Assembly: GCA_022559845.1 (NCBI GenBank) | Contig: CM040127.1 | Coordinates: forward strand, 31,830,708-31,894,707 | Reading direction: 5' to 3' | Source: Amorphophallus konjac | Lineage: Eukaryota; Streptophyta; Magnoliopsida; Alismatales; Araceae | DNA length: 64,000 bases | Shown: positions 1-10,314 of the stretch, piece by piece | Layout: each line of letters starts with the position of its first letter | Numbering within the stretch: the stretch's first letter is position 1 | The notes under the pieces: generated by a model | What the model was told of the DNA's origin: nothing | The model's input: the letters and a program-made list of their open reading frames with translations, nothing else | Database searches by the model: none | Translations under genes and position numbers: made by a program

Positions 1-194
1 AACCATCCCTGTCCCAGTCTCCCAGAACGATGAATCATACGCCATCCCTTCCAATACGTTCCCATCGTTCTCTCTGCCTTCTTTTCAATACTCCTAGAAT
101 CCCCGCGTGCCCAGTCGACCTATCTTGGCCTTCCGTAAAAAGGTGAGTGTGTGCCCCCGCCGCGAGTAGAAAACAGAAGTGACTCCCTGCGCGC
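1..194. other. Intergenic sequence, no gene seen
   Basis: No reading frame with recognisable domains and no repeat structure that I can identify. Confidence 0.5.
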
Positions 195-330
195 GTAAAA
201 CAATAGCTCAGTTGGTTCTTCACCTCATGGGGAATCATGAGGTCTCCAGTTCAAACTTTGGCTCTCTCCTTACTTGGGGGAGTGCAATACTCTAGGTTTT
301 CTGCATCCTAGTGAGTGACTAAGCAAAAAA
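195..330 (+). repeat. tRNA-derived SINE-like fragment
   Basis: A box-A-like stretch (TAGCTCAGTTGGTT, 204-217) is followed about 30 bases later by a box-B-like stretch (CCAGTTCAAAC, 246-256). This is the internal RNA polymerase III promoter spacing of a tRNA gene. The part between does not fold into a convincing anticodon arm, and an unrelated tail follows instead of an acceptor stem. That fits a SINE head better than a working tRNA gene. I saw no clear target-site duplication, so the limits are approximate. Confidence 0.4.
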
Positions 331-1440
331 GAATTTTTGCACAAAAACTATTGTTAGAGGTAAATTTGTAAACAAAATATTCCTAAAAATATATTAGTAG
401 GCAATGAAGAGGCGAGATCTCATGCTAAGTCACTAGTTATCAGATTTTGGGCAACACGGGTCCCAGATCAGTTGTAAGAAGCCACCTCAGAACGGAATTC
501 TGTAAAAAGGAAAGAAGCGATCAGGAGGCATGGGATTGTTATCTCAGGGAAAAGCCTCCGATGCTTAAGTCAACAAAGGCAAGAGCGGAGTGCGAAAGGA
601 GGCGAAGGAGGTGTAGGGCATGACATTGCTCTTCACCAGTTGAGTAGGTTTGAATTGGCTTAACTTTCTGGAGGGAATCCCTGGGTTTATATAGCTGTAG
701 ATTCCCTCTCCTGGGTTAGGGGAATTGTGAGAGTCTGGGGGATGTTACGTCCACGGTATGAACTCTTATCCTTCAGGGACTCTTGCTCTTCTTTTATCCT
801 CTTGGGCTTCTCACTATAAGATTATAGCGTAAAATTCGCTTATGGTTATTAGGGATAAGTGTCCGGTCGCGGAGAATTCGTTCTGACTCATCGGGGAGTC
901 CGAATGAGGGGCTGATCCTCGAGGGATAATGGATATTCCCCTTCCAAGCTTGGAGTCCCAGCCTTGGGCATCCCTGGGGGAGTGTTTTTTCCACCTTTTG
1001 CTGGATCGGCCAAGGGTGTGCCTGAGCTCCTCCCGAGCGTTGGGAGGCTATTGTACGGACGACTGAGCCAAGGCGCGGTAGGTCTTATTTGGGCCCTTTT
1101 ACCTTGGGATTATAGCAACTGGGCCCCCATTAAGAAATTGGGCTATCGTTCACTAGGTCGTGTAGGTCTTTATGGGCCTTTGGACTGTGAAATGTTGGGT
1201 CACGAACCTTCTCCTCTCCAGACATATCATTGGGTTAATTGAAATAGTACATAAATGTTATGCAAGCGCGATTTTTTTATAAGTTTTTTGTAAAACGAAA
1301 TGATATGTCTATAAATAAATATAATATTTTTGTACAATTCAAATTAATACAATGATATATTTACTAATATATTTACATTAACAAATTTTTATTTAATAAT
1401 AATTTTCATAAAAAAGTAAAAAACAGAAGAAAAAAAACAC
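331..1440. other. Intergenic region upstream of the host gene
   Basis: No coding sequence with recognisable domains. The last 190 bases (about 1250-1440) are strongly AT-rich, as in many plant promoters, but I cannot point to a definite TATA box for the gene downstream. Confidence 0.45.
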
Positions 1441-1720
1441 CTGGCAAGTGACATCACCCATGGCCCATGGGATGAAGTACGAACATACAAGGTGGCATTC
1501 TCCTAATGTAAAATGTCAATCACGCCAATTGGGACTCCATATAGCCCGCCACCCCCGTTGTTCTCGGTTCGGTTTCTTTTCCTTCCGCCTCAGTCTCTTC
1601 CCACATTTCTTCCCTCCGCCTTCAACCCCCCTCCCCCCACCCAACCAATCTCCATCCGCGCTCTTCTGCCATCGCTGCCGCTCCACCGCTAGATCCGCGC
1701 TTGAAACCCTCTCTTCCTCC

Positions 1721-2450
1721 ATGGACGACGACAGGGGCCCGGCGGGAGGGAACAAAAAGCGCGCGAAGCCAACGGTGGGGATCCGTTCCCTGGCCCGGCG
1801 ACCTAAGCCGCTGCCAACTCCCAAGCATGCCCTGTGCGTTCTAGCTTCTGATGCGCCTGTTATGATGTGTGGTTCGTTCCTCAGGAGATCTCGGAAGCAT
1901 CGCAGCAGCTGGTGGCGGTGGGGGAAAGCGGCAGCTCGGGAGTGGGGGAGGAAGTGTCGGAGGAGGAAAGCGGGGCCGTGATCGCCTGCTCGGAGGAGAT
2001 GGAGGTGCGCATACGCCAGATCGTCGAGAAGATCGATCAGTTCACCCAGCAGGTGATCGATCGTCGTCCCCGTGCGAATCTTCCCTCTGTTTTGTTTAAT
2101 TCTTTTCTTCAGTAGATGAGTGAGCGTGCTGGCGTGCGGGGATTCCGTTAGGTGGCGGAGATGCTCGAGGAGGGGAAGACGCTGTTCAAGAATCAGATTA
2201 CGGAGTTCGAGGAGCGTCTGATTGCGTGAGCTTCGTCACTCTCTGTGTAGATTTGTCGGTGTTCGTGTGTTCTTTGCTCTGATCCGGTGCTTTCCGCTTT
2301 TATCTTCCCAGAGTTCACCGGGAGCAGATCGACAAGTGGGAGGAGGAGATCAGAGAGCTGCGGCTGCTCGACGCGTCGAACGAGGAGGCCGGCGCCCTGC
2401 TCCAGAAGGCCCGGTATCATCTTCTACAGAACGTCCAAATGGAATCCTGA
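1721..2450 (+). CDS. Small plant coiled-coil protein of unknown function, four exons
   Basis: I do not recognise this gene by name. The ATG at 1721 sits in a good plant context (CTCCATGGA). Exons read as 1721-1774 (or to 1837), 1885-2052, 2152-2225 and 2312-2450, stop TGA at 2448-2450. Exon 2 ends CAG before GTGATC; exon 3 follows an AG at 2150-2151 and ends before GTGAGC; exon 4 follows a pyrimidine-rich tract and AG at 2310-2311. Phases agree throughout, giving 144 residues (165 with the longer exon 1). The donor at 1775 is preferred because the one at 1838 would leave a 47-nt intron, short for plants. The N-terminus is basic (KKRAKP). From exon 2 on it is Glu/Gln/Lys-rich with heptad-like spacing, consistent with a coiled coil. 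The exons are much more GC-rich than the flanks, supporting a real host gene. Confidence 0.7.
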
Positions 2451-2657
2451 GGTATGCAGAGTTGCCCCATCAGCCTTTTGGTTTGCTGCATAATCATTCA
2501 CAAACTGCGTATGTTCTTAGCCATTGGGATAATGCTGGTTTTCTGAATGAACTGGATGTAGCGATGAGTACGGGGAATTCATCTGTGCAGGTTTTGGTGA
2601 ATGAACTTGTCGTTCTGGTTGCTCCCTGAAATCCTTCTGGCATGTAAATGTTGTGTA

Positions 2658-2663
2658 AATAAA
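2658..2663 (+). terminator. Candidate poly(A) signal AATAAA of the host gene
   Basis: A canonical AATAAA lies 208 bases after the stop codon, a usual plant 3' UTR length. The cleavage site itself cannot be seen. Confidence 0.5.
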
Positions 2664-3941
2664 ATGTGAGTAAAACTAATAGATGTCCACGAAGTTCTAT
2701 CACAACTGTCCCCTTATTGCCGAAATTAGTATGTTCATAGATTTTTTTTTTTTACGTTGCTCCGTCCTCCTGTTTTCTTCAATGTGTCTTCCCGATTTCT
2801 TGTACATCTAAGAACATGTCTCTGCCGAGCTGCGCAAATAGCATCCATACTCTGTTTATGGCATTAGGAAGGAGCGGTGTGGCTATGAATATGACACCGG
2901 TGTAAAAATTTTGTGATCTGTACATTCTATACCACAACAATGTCCATCTGCATGTCGCAATTTCGAAAGTTTTTCTGGGTGAGAGCTTAACTCCCACTCA
3001 AAAGGATCAGTGTAAGTGTGTAACTGCTAGCGTCATGAATCCTTGCTTCCGAAAGAATCAGTTGAAGTGCTTCTGAGCCATGAACCCTTCTTTGCAATTA
3101 GCAATTTTAAGCTTCCCCTGCTATTTGAAAGTCTTAGGGATGATATATTCTATCTTTTAGTGACTAGTATAATGACAATATCTCTCGTTTTCATAGTTTC
3201 CAGATCCTTTACTTGTCTCTGTGTATATGAACTTTCAGATGCTAGGATGTAGGCCCAAGATCATGGATGCTCTCGGTGTTTTTATCTTAGGCAGTTAGCT
3301 ACATTAAGGTGTATTTCAGCCCTGTCTTTTGGGACTAACACAGCATTTTTATGCTGTGTTATTCTCTGGAAAGCAAATTACGGGGTGGTGTTTCTCCCTT
3401 CATATAGAAAATATCATGAAGTAAAAATCATGCAAGCCCGTTCTTAAGCTCCCACATACTGCTAATTACAGTGTTGAATTGCAAAGTTTGCTCGGTTTTA
3501 TTAGGTTTGATAAACCTCGTATCTCTGTTAGAGTAGCAATTACGAATTTTACTTCTTGTGTTACTAAACTATCCTGGTTCGTTTATGAAGTGTTCTAAGA
3601 AACTGCGAATCAGTCATAATTCTCTTCTTACCTGTTCAGTTTGCATTAGTCATGTGAGTGGATCCGCTGGTGGACAGTTGCTCTTCAGCATGATTTGCAA
3701 TGTTAGTGTTAGAAGTGGAGTTCGTTCATTTTGTCACATATCCTACTCCGAAATGTGCTCCGTTCCCCATTCCCCTCCCGCTCTCAAAGAAACGAATTGT
3801 CAACTAAAAATAGTTTATCGTCCTGTACTTTTCCGTCTCGTTCCTATCCATGCCGCCGTTGCCGCTGCATGCTTACGAGAACTTGGCTTTTCGTTATAAA
3901 CAGCATTGCTTGGTCTTGACTCAGGGTCACAGCTTTGTGGA
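2664..3941. other. Intergenic sequence, no gene seen
   Basis: Moderately AT-rich sequence with short frames only. A run of 12 T (2742-2753) may be the trace of an old poly(A) insertion on the minus strand, but nothing beside it is recognisable. Confidence 0.45.
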
Positions 3942-3954
3942 AATGTTGAAGGAT

Positions 3955-6287
3955 TTTTTTTTTTTAACCAAGAATCGACCAAGCAGGACAGAAACTGGTC
4001 GAGTGCACTCTCCCTCAAAAAGGGAGAATGTTCTCACTCCCCCAGGCTGTACATGTGGTCCTAGATTTTATTAATATTGAGAAAGAAGTACACAGACAAC
4101 GGGACATTCCCCTAGGGAAATAAGAGGGCAAACAAAAGAGTTAGCCCTTCAAGCAAGGAAATAAAAAGTAAGGGCCTAAAGATTAACTACCAAAAGAGAC
4201 TAAGAAAAACGGATGGCTGGTAACCCAGCCTAGTCCATTCTAAAGCCCCCCTGAAACCCAAAGACGATCTAAAGAATCAGAAACGGAGCCAGGGATGCCA
4301 AGACAAAGAGCTTGCCAGCTAAACCCTGACATCGTAGAGCTCTAGATGCTTTGGTCTACGATGATTCTTCCTTTTGCTCCTACAGACGGGTTGGAAGGGA
4401 ACATCAAACTCCATGCCTTGCTCATCCACCGAGCCATCAATCTCACTGGGAGCACAATATGAAGGATGGCCATCCTACTGCAGCGCGTGTGCAGGGGAGC
4501 TTCGGGAAACATCAAACGGGGCAACCAGGATAGACGGTTGACTGGAGGCTCCACAGACAGAGTCACCAACAGCCAGAGAAGAGGCAGTAGGGGTTGGGGG
4601 AACTTCGTCACAGGGGCTAGTGCGCAAGGCCATCCCATCGTGGGGCTGCAACACTGGGGGAGACAGAGCCAAGACGACAGCAGTAGCAGAGGGCCGAGTT
4701 CGGCTAGGAGCCCCAGACCCAGAGAAAGTAGGCAGAGCGTTCAATTCATCCCTCATAGCAGGCAGGGCGGCGAAGCAGGCCAAACGGTCCACCTCCTTTT
4801 GGAGGACGACGACGCCCGGAACAACATCGGTAACCGAGGGGACAGCAACGGCGGAAAGGGCAGTAGCCGGGGCGATGCAACCAGTAGAAGAAACACAAAC
4901 TGGTGGCGGCTCCGATTGGGCAGCAGCTGCCAGGTTAATCTGTTCGGGTGCATGCGCATTCACATGATGAACGGCACTTTTTGCACATGCATCAACACCC
5001 AGGTGGGAGGAACCAGTAATATCACAAGTGGGTGGTGGGTCACAGCCATTTGCACCACCAGTAGGGGTCTTGTCAGGAAACTTTGGCTGCAAGAGGGCAG
5101 CAGCCAATTGGACGGTGCTAGCAGCAACCCACTAGCAGGTGGCGGGGCAGAAGGGCCAGCAATGTCCACATGAGATTGTTCACGGGCCAAGACCACTGCA
5201 TCTAACAAACTCTCTGCCCCATGAGAAGCAGTCTCCTCTTGCCGTTGAGCATTTGTGCCTATAGGAGCAGTGCCCCTCGGCTTCTCCACTAGAGATTGTT
5301 TGTCTGCTACATCAGTGTCCAGATCTAAGAGCATTCTATCAAACGCCTTGCGGACCGGTACCAAGTGCTTTCCCTCTGCCATTTGTCCGCTACCCTTTTG
5401 AATCACTTGCCACTCCTGTTGGGGGGCGCTAGACTTCCTCACTGGAGCCAAGTCTTTGGCCTTCTCCCTCAGATGATCCCCTCCTGCAACTCAATTATTC
5501 TTCAACTTCTTCTTACAAGAATCCGTTTTCTGTCCAATCCTTAGGCAAAAGGTGCATATATCCGGAACTCTATGGTATTTCACCTGTTACCAGAATCCTT
5601 CTTCACCAAACCCAACCCAGATTGGATCATACAGAGGCTTTGTGATATCTATATCAACACAAACCAGTGCTTCCGCGGTCTGCGTCCACGCCAAAGTAAC
5701 ATCGTGAATTAGCAAGACATGGCCCAGATTTCCCGCTATGGACTTGAGATAGTCCTCATTGTACAGATTCACTGGGAGGTTAGGAAACCCAACTCATACG
5801 GGGATAGAGGAAGGGTCCACATCAAAATTGAAAGCATTTGTCCAGCGAAAGAAACGAAACAAGAATCCTCTGATATACAGATTTTTCCGCACCAAACTTT
5901 TAAAAAGTCTTCTTCCTTCTCAAACCTAAGTAACAAATGCCTGGAGTTAAGAATACTAATAATGAACGGATTCTTTAGATCTAGTCGCATCGTCAAACAA
6001 GACTTTGTATCCGGGATCGATGGCCTGCCGTAGGAGCATTTGGCAACAATGACAAAGCGGAGAGGCTCCTCCGACCTACATATTTCATCCGTTGAGAAGA
6101 AAACTGCCGGGTGGCCATCGTATGTGAACGCAGGCATTTTCCGTGCCAAATCCACCTTCCTTGGACGTAGAGATGCAGCCAAAGCTTGGGCAAAATAACT
6201 GGTCCGTGTCGTCTCCAACTTGGGACCCACTCCTCCATCCTGAAGACCCCTCAGCAGATGCCCGTCCGCGCACCGGAGGCAGGGCCC
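3955..6287 (-). mobile_element. Plant L1-type LINE, ORF1-only copy
   Basis: A 13-bp direct repeat, AATGTTGAAGGAT, flanks the insertion exactly (3942-3954 and 6288-6300). The left copy runs into a T tract (to 3965), which is the poly(A) tail of a minus-strand element. Inside, ORF1 occupies 4319-6230 and a 3' UTR of about 350 bases follows. There is no ORF2: no endonuclease or reverse transcriptase coding sequence lies between the ORF1 stop and the tail. The copy is therefore non-autonomous, either an internally deleted L1 or one member of an ORF1-only family. The duplication is perfect, so the insertion is not very old. Confidence 0.8.
4319..6230 (-). pseudogene. LINE ORF1 protein (DUF4283-like domain plus zinc knuckle), broken
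   Basis: The N-terminal part (6230-5769) resembles the plant LINE ORF1 domain family DUF4283: it has the SYFAQAL start, the AFTYDGHPAVFF segment and the NSRHLLLRF strand. A second piece (5772-5587) has the SIAGNLGHVL and VCVDIDITKPL motifs, ending in a CX2CX4-X-X4C zinc knuckle near 5555-5515 in which the usual His is Gln. The C-terminal part (5451-4319) is a low-complexity Ala/Pro/Ser tail ending in a basic cluster after the motif DVPFQP. Frameshifts separate the parts and an in-frame TAG lies at about 4475. No ATG is visible in frame before the 5' duplication. The protein would bind element RNA in the LINE particle. Confidence 0.7.
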
Positions 6288-6300
6288 AATGTTGAAGGAT

Positions 6301-6441
6301 CTTAATAATGTTTAGCATAACTTTTCAGAAGTGTCTTTAGAATATCTTTGATAAAATTTTGTTTGGCTTTGAATGTATTCAGGGCCCGAGGGGTGTCAAT
6401 GGATCCTTGAGATCCAAGATCCACCATTAATTCTAAATCAA
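6301..6441. other. Short intergenic spacer between LINE and MITE
   Basis: AT-rich, no feature seen. Confidence 0.5.
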
Positions 6442-6450
6442 TTTTCGAAT

Positions 6451-6688
6451 GGGAAAATTACCTTTATACCCTTGAAATCATTCAAAATTATCTCTATATT
6501 CTTAACTTTATCATATTTATCATAATATTCTTAAAATTCTTAAGAAAATAATCATTGTGTTTTCGCAGGGGAAGATAGGGACACATAATTTTTTCTTAAA
6601 AATTTTAGGGGTATTAAGATAAATATGATAAAAATAGAGATATAACGATTATTTCGTACGAGTTTAGAGATATTGGGATAATTTTCCC
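6451..6688. mobile_element. MITE of Mutator-like (MULE) type, 238 bp
   Basis: A perfect 9-bp direct repeat TTTTCGAAT (6442-6450 and 6689-6697) flanks a 238-bp AT-rich segment with terminal inverted repeats: GGGAAAATTA at the left end and its complement at the right end (TAATTTTCCC). Nine-base duplications are typical of MULEs. The interior is partly self-complementary and has no coding capacity. It depends on a transposase supplied elsewhere. Confidence 0.8.
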
Positions 6689-6697
6689 TTTTCGAAT

Positions 6698-7093
6698 TGA
6701 GTTCAAGCTGATGATCCTAATTCACAATTTCGGATCAACCCAAAATCCCACTTTTCGGAGCCAATCTCAGATCGGATTTTGGATCGCTGGAACCCAGCAT
6801 CGGAGATCTTTCCTGCCGCCATCAGCTGTGGGAATTATCTCCATGCATTGCCACCGCTGTCGCAATGGGATCCTTGCTGCCACCACTGGGGCCTTCCTAC
6901 CATTATCATCGCTACTGTGAAAGTCTTCCTGTTGCCGTTCCTGCTACCAGATCTGGGATCCCTGTAGTCACCACTGCCCTACTTAAGGCCTTGTTGTCGC
7001 CTTAATCACTTGGCCTTGCGACTAACCTAGTCATAGTGAGCCATGCGACTAATCCCATATTAGGAGCATTCAACCTTACGACCGCTCGGTGTT
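6698..7093. other. Intergenic sequence, no gene seen
   Basis: No recognisable coding or mobile sequence. Confidence 0.45.
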
Positions 7094-7398
7094 CCACTGA
7101 CATATTCAATTGATAGCATTCGTGTTCGTATTATTTCATCTAAATCTTTTAACTATTTTACTTTCTGTTGATAAATCTCTAGCAATACACATGACAAATA
7201 TGGGCAGAGTTGAGTCATATCTATGCACAATGAAAGCGGTTGGCCCACTGACATATTCAATTGATAGCATTCGTGTTCGTATTATTTCATCTAAATCTTT
7301 TAACTATTTTACTTTCTGTTGATAAATCTCTAGCAATACACATGACAAATATGGGCAGAGTCGAGTCATATCTATGCACAATGAAAGCGGTTGGCCCA
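7094..7398 (+). repeat. Direct tandem duplication, period 151 bp
   Basis: Two head-to-tail copies of a 151-bp unit (about 7094-7244 and 7245-7395). They differ by one base that I can see (T in GAGTTGAG of the first, C in the second). No inverted termini and no coding sequence, so this is a recent local duplication and not a transposon. Confidence 0.9.
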
Positions 7399-7785
7399 CG
7401 TAATGTCATGGAGACAAAGAAGTAGACTATTAGAGTCTACTCTTAAATTCACTCTCCAAGATCCAAAAATAGATGGTGATGTTCTTCTAGAAGTTGAAGT
7501 TGAGATAATCACAGAATAACGGCACACCCACGGAGTTGATGTGAAGTGACCTTACCTTCATAAAACATAGTGATCTCTTAGAACCTTCTCGTGCAGGGAG
7601 TGAAGGGAGGAAGATGGAGAAGGGAAGGAGAGAGATGTAGGGAAGCACCCACGGCCTTCCTTGGTCATAGTGCTCTCTCTCTCTCACACACAGTGGACAA
7701 GGTTGTGCCGACTATGGCCTGCCTTTTCTCTCCCTCACAACACACACACACTCAACAGCGGAGCAGGGAGAGGGTTGACTTGCTC
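7399..7785. other. Intergenic sequence, no gene seen
   Basis: Contains simple CT/CA-rich stretches (7675-7760). No gene recognised. Confidence 0.45.
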
Positions 7786-8554
7786 TGTAATGTCTCGAAT
7801 TTTTTTAGATATTTTTCGGATCATTTTCGTGGGTCTCGGGATATGTTTTGTGCTTTACACGTGTTTTTTCTTGATATATCTTCGGAACTTTGTGCAGAGT
7901 GAACCATTGCGTTCTCCGACTTCGGGACGTGACCAACGCATTGTGCTCTTCTCGAGGATCGGGGATGTAATTTTACATATTTTTTTAAATTTTTTAAATT
8001 TTGGGATTTTTTATATATATTAATCTCCTTTCTCTCTCCCCATCTCTCATTTCTCTCTTCCCTCCCTCTCTCTTCTCACGCTCTCTCCTCTCTCCCTCTC
8101 TTCTCCGGCGACTGACGGAGGTGGACAGGGGTGAGGCGGTGAAGATTGTGGGGCCTGGAGTGGCGAGGATGGAGCGAGGATCACGATGGTGGAGGAGGTT
8201 CGTGGGATCGCGAGCCGACGGAGCTTTAATGGTGTTTTCTTCGTGGAACGGCGTCCATGGTGCGTCAAATCTTCGGTGGAGGTAGGGAGATGGACCCTCA
8301 GCTCGTGTACTTTCTTTCCTGTGAGTTTTGTAGGCCGTGGCGAGCGGAGCGGGTTTATTTTTACGTTTCGGGGAAAATACTTATTTTTGGGGAGTGAGCA
8401 GGATCTAACGTTTTAATCGCGTTTTTGGGGTTTAAATGGGTCCTCTCGGTACTAGAGATGTTGGGGACTAGTTTTCCCTTGTTTTCTCCTTCACATGGGT
8501 GTGAACGGAGCGTGGAATAGGTTTTCCCGCGGTTCCCGCTGTTTTCGCACTCAG

Positions 8555-9150
8555 GACGACCTAGCGGTCGCTGGGTCGTTCCAGCGACCGCTAGGGTGCT
8601 AAGCGGTGGTGTGGAGACCGCAAGGGTCCCCCTTATGTCGGTTCGAGCCTTGCTGTCTCGCGATGGACCGCCAGGGTGCCTTAGCGGTCTGGTGAAGACC
8701 GCTGGGCTCTACTTTGTGGTCCGGAGTGACTGTTTGATCGTGTTTTGGTAGTTTGAGGTCAGTGGCGTAGCGGTCTTGCGACTGATCGGTGGTGTGGAGA
8801 CCGCAAGGGTCCCCCTTATGTCGGTTCGAGCCTTGCTGTCTCGCGATGGACCGCCAGGGTGCCTTAGCGGTCTGGTGAAGACCGCTGGGCTCTACTTTGT
8901 GGTCCGGAGTGACTGTTTGATCGTGTTTTGGTAGTTTGAGGTCAGTGGCGTAGCGGTCTTGCGACTGATCGCTAGGCTCCGCCTAGCGGTCAGGCGAAAG
9001 ACCGCCACCCTGCTTGGCAGTCCGGGAGTGACCGCTTGGGTTTTTGGTTCGTCGTCGGCCCTTGCGGTCCCGCCTAGACCGCTAGGCTGGGCCTTGCGGT
9101 CCAGGGGTAGATCACTAGGTTCCCTAACGGTCCAGAGAGGACCGCTAGGT
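8555..9150 (+). repeat. Array of AGCGGTC/GACCGCT hairpin motifs in the gypsy LTR
   Basis: Half-sites AGCGGTC and GACCGCT alternate along about 600 bases, so each can pair with a neighbour. The best hairpin has 15-bp perfect arms (8560-8574 with 8581-8595, 6-nt loop). Another has 10-bp arms with one G-U (8967-8976 with 8982-8991). Further pairs lie around 8660-8700, 9060-9100 and 9125-9150. No coding role. Confidence 0.75.
8604..8969 (+). repeat. Direct tandem duplication, period 183 bp, inside the hairpin array
   Basis: Positions 8604-8786 and 8787-8969 read the same as far as I can compare them, so the array has grown recently by duplication of several hairpin units together. Confidence 0.85.
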
Positions 9151-10117
9151 GATTCTTCGTGCTCGCCGTGTCCGTTTTGTGTGTGTTGGTCTCCGGTCAA
9201 CCCGGTTGTGACCCAGTGGTTGACCTTTGACCTCGTGAATGTCCCGGATACCGTGGGATCCGTGTTCGTACTTTTGAAGGTGTCCGGAGATACCATGTTA
9301 TCTTGATTAGCGTGCCCATAGGTTTGGGGGGATCTGCGTGACTCCATTGTTGAAGTTAGATGGAAGGCTCTATCACCACAGGATGTGGATCTAGAGGGGG
9401 GGTGAATAGATCAGCTGGCTATTTAAAAATTAGGCCTAGAATCAAATGTGGAATTAGAAGAACACTAAACGAACACAGCCAATGCACCGAATGAAACACA
9501 CAAGATCTGCTGAACAAGCAATCAAACACACGAGAGGCACAAAGACTTTTAAGTGGTTCGGTCAATCCGACCTACGTCCACCCCACATTCAACTCGAATG
9601 TGGATTACTGCTGATACACAGCTTCAATCAGCTGGGCTCTACAGCTTGCCAACAACGGTTGGGGCTTACAGCTTATCCCGACCAGAGGAACACCCTCTGC
9701 AACAGCTGAGCTTCACAGCTTGCTCTGTTGGGCACTACAGCTTAGCCGACCAGAGGTAACACCTCTGCAACCCGCTGCCTCACAGTTTGAAACCGCTGAC
9801 TAACAGCTTGATCGAACAAGAGTTTTCAAAGGAAAATAACAAAGACTGAAAAGCAAGAAAAACACAATCGAATGGAAGAAAACCAAAGCGACTGTAGCTC
9901 AAAGTTGAGCAATATCGGCTCTTGTAACTGGACCAAGAGGCTGATTCACAAGCTCTCATATAACTCTCTCAACTCATCTCTTCCCACTTTCTTCTTCTCT
10001 CCTTTTCTTCTTCTCTGCTTTTCTTCCTCTCACAGTTGATCTCGGTGGCTGCTGCTTCAGGCTGGATGTATAGACTTCGCCAACTTCGATCAACCTTTTA
10101 CAGAAGATGAAGACTGC

Positions 10118-10125
10118 TATATATA
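10118..10125 (-). promoter_or_regulatory. TATA box of the Sirevirus LTR (second copy at 20104-20111)
   Basis: TATATATA lies downstream, in minus-strand sense, of the AGACTT array and upstream of a pyrimidine-free leader. It is present in both LTRs. Confidence 0.6.
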
Positions 10126-10314
10126 ACAGCAGCATGTGGATAAGGGCGCGTGGCTTCCACGTTTTCCCGCCCAAGGAATTCTCCAGATCCGAGGCAATTC
10201 CATCCACGTGTCAGCATCTGCACACCTCGTCCTCCTGGGATCACGAGCCATGTCAGCAATCTCAGTAGAGAATCCCTGTCAGACAGAGTATCGGATGATC
10301 AGATTAAATAACAA

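Larger units (their letters stand above)
7786..9347 (+). mobile_element. Ty3/gypsy LTR (Del/Tekay-like), first part, split by the Sirevirus
   Basis: Starts TGTAATGTCTCG. Its first 500 bases match, by eye, the reverse complement of the LTR ending at 55737: the CACGTG-containing stretch, the cold spot TTCTCGAGGATCGGGG, a long CT tract (8030-8110) and the GGTGGACAGGGGTGAGG block follow in the same order. It then carries a dense array of GACCGC/GCGGTC inverted motifs and is cut at 9347 by the copia insertion. The rest probably resumes at 21778, but the N gap prevents proof. Confidence 0.65.

Noticed and set aside
195..260. Functional tRNA gene
   Set aside because: Boxes A and B are present but no acceptor stem or clear anticodon arm forms; better as a SINE head.
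1448..1981. Uninterrupted 177-codon frame through the host gene's first intron
   Set aside because: After the intron start it turns into Arg/Trp-rich nonsense, while the spliced frame stays coiled-coil-like through four exons.
4466..5173. Plus-strand frame opposite LINE ORF1
   Set aside because: It mirrors the minus-strand ORF1, which has the homologous copy at 23446-24130 and the zinc knuckle context.
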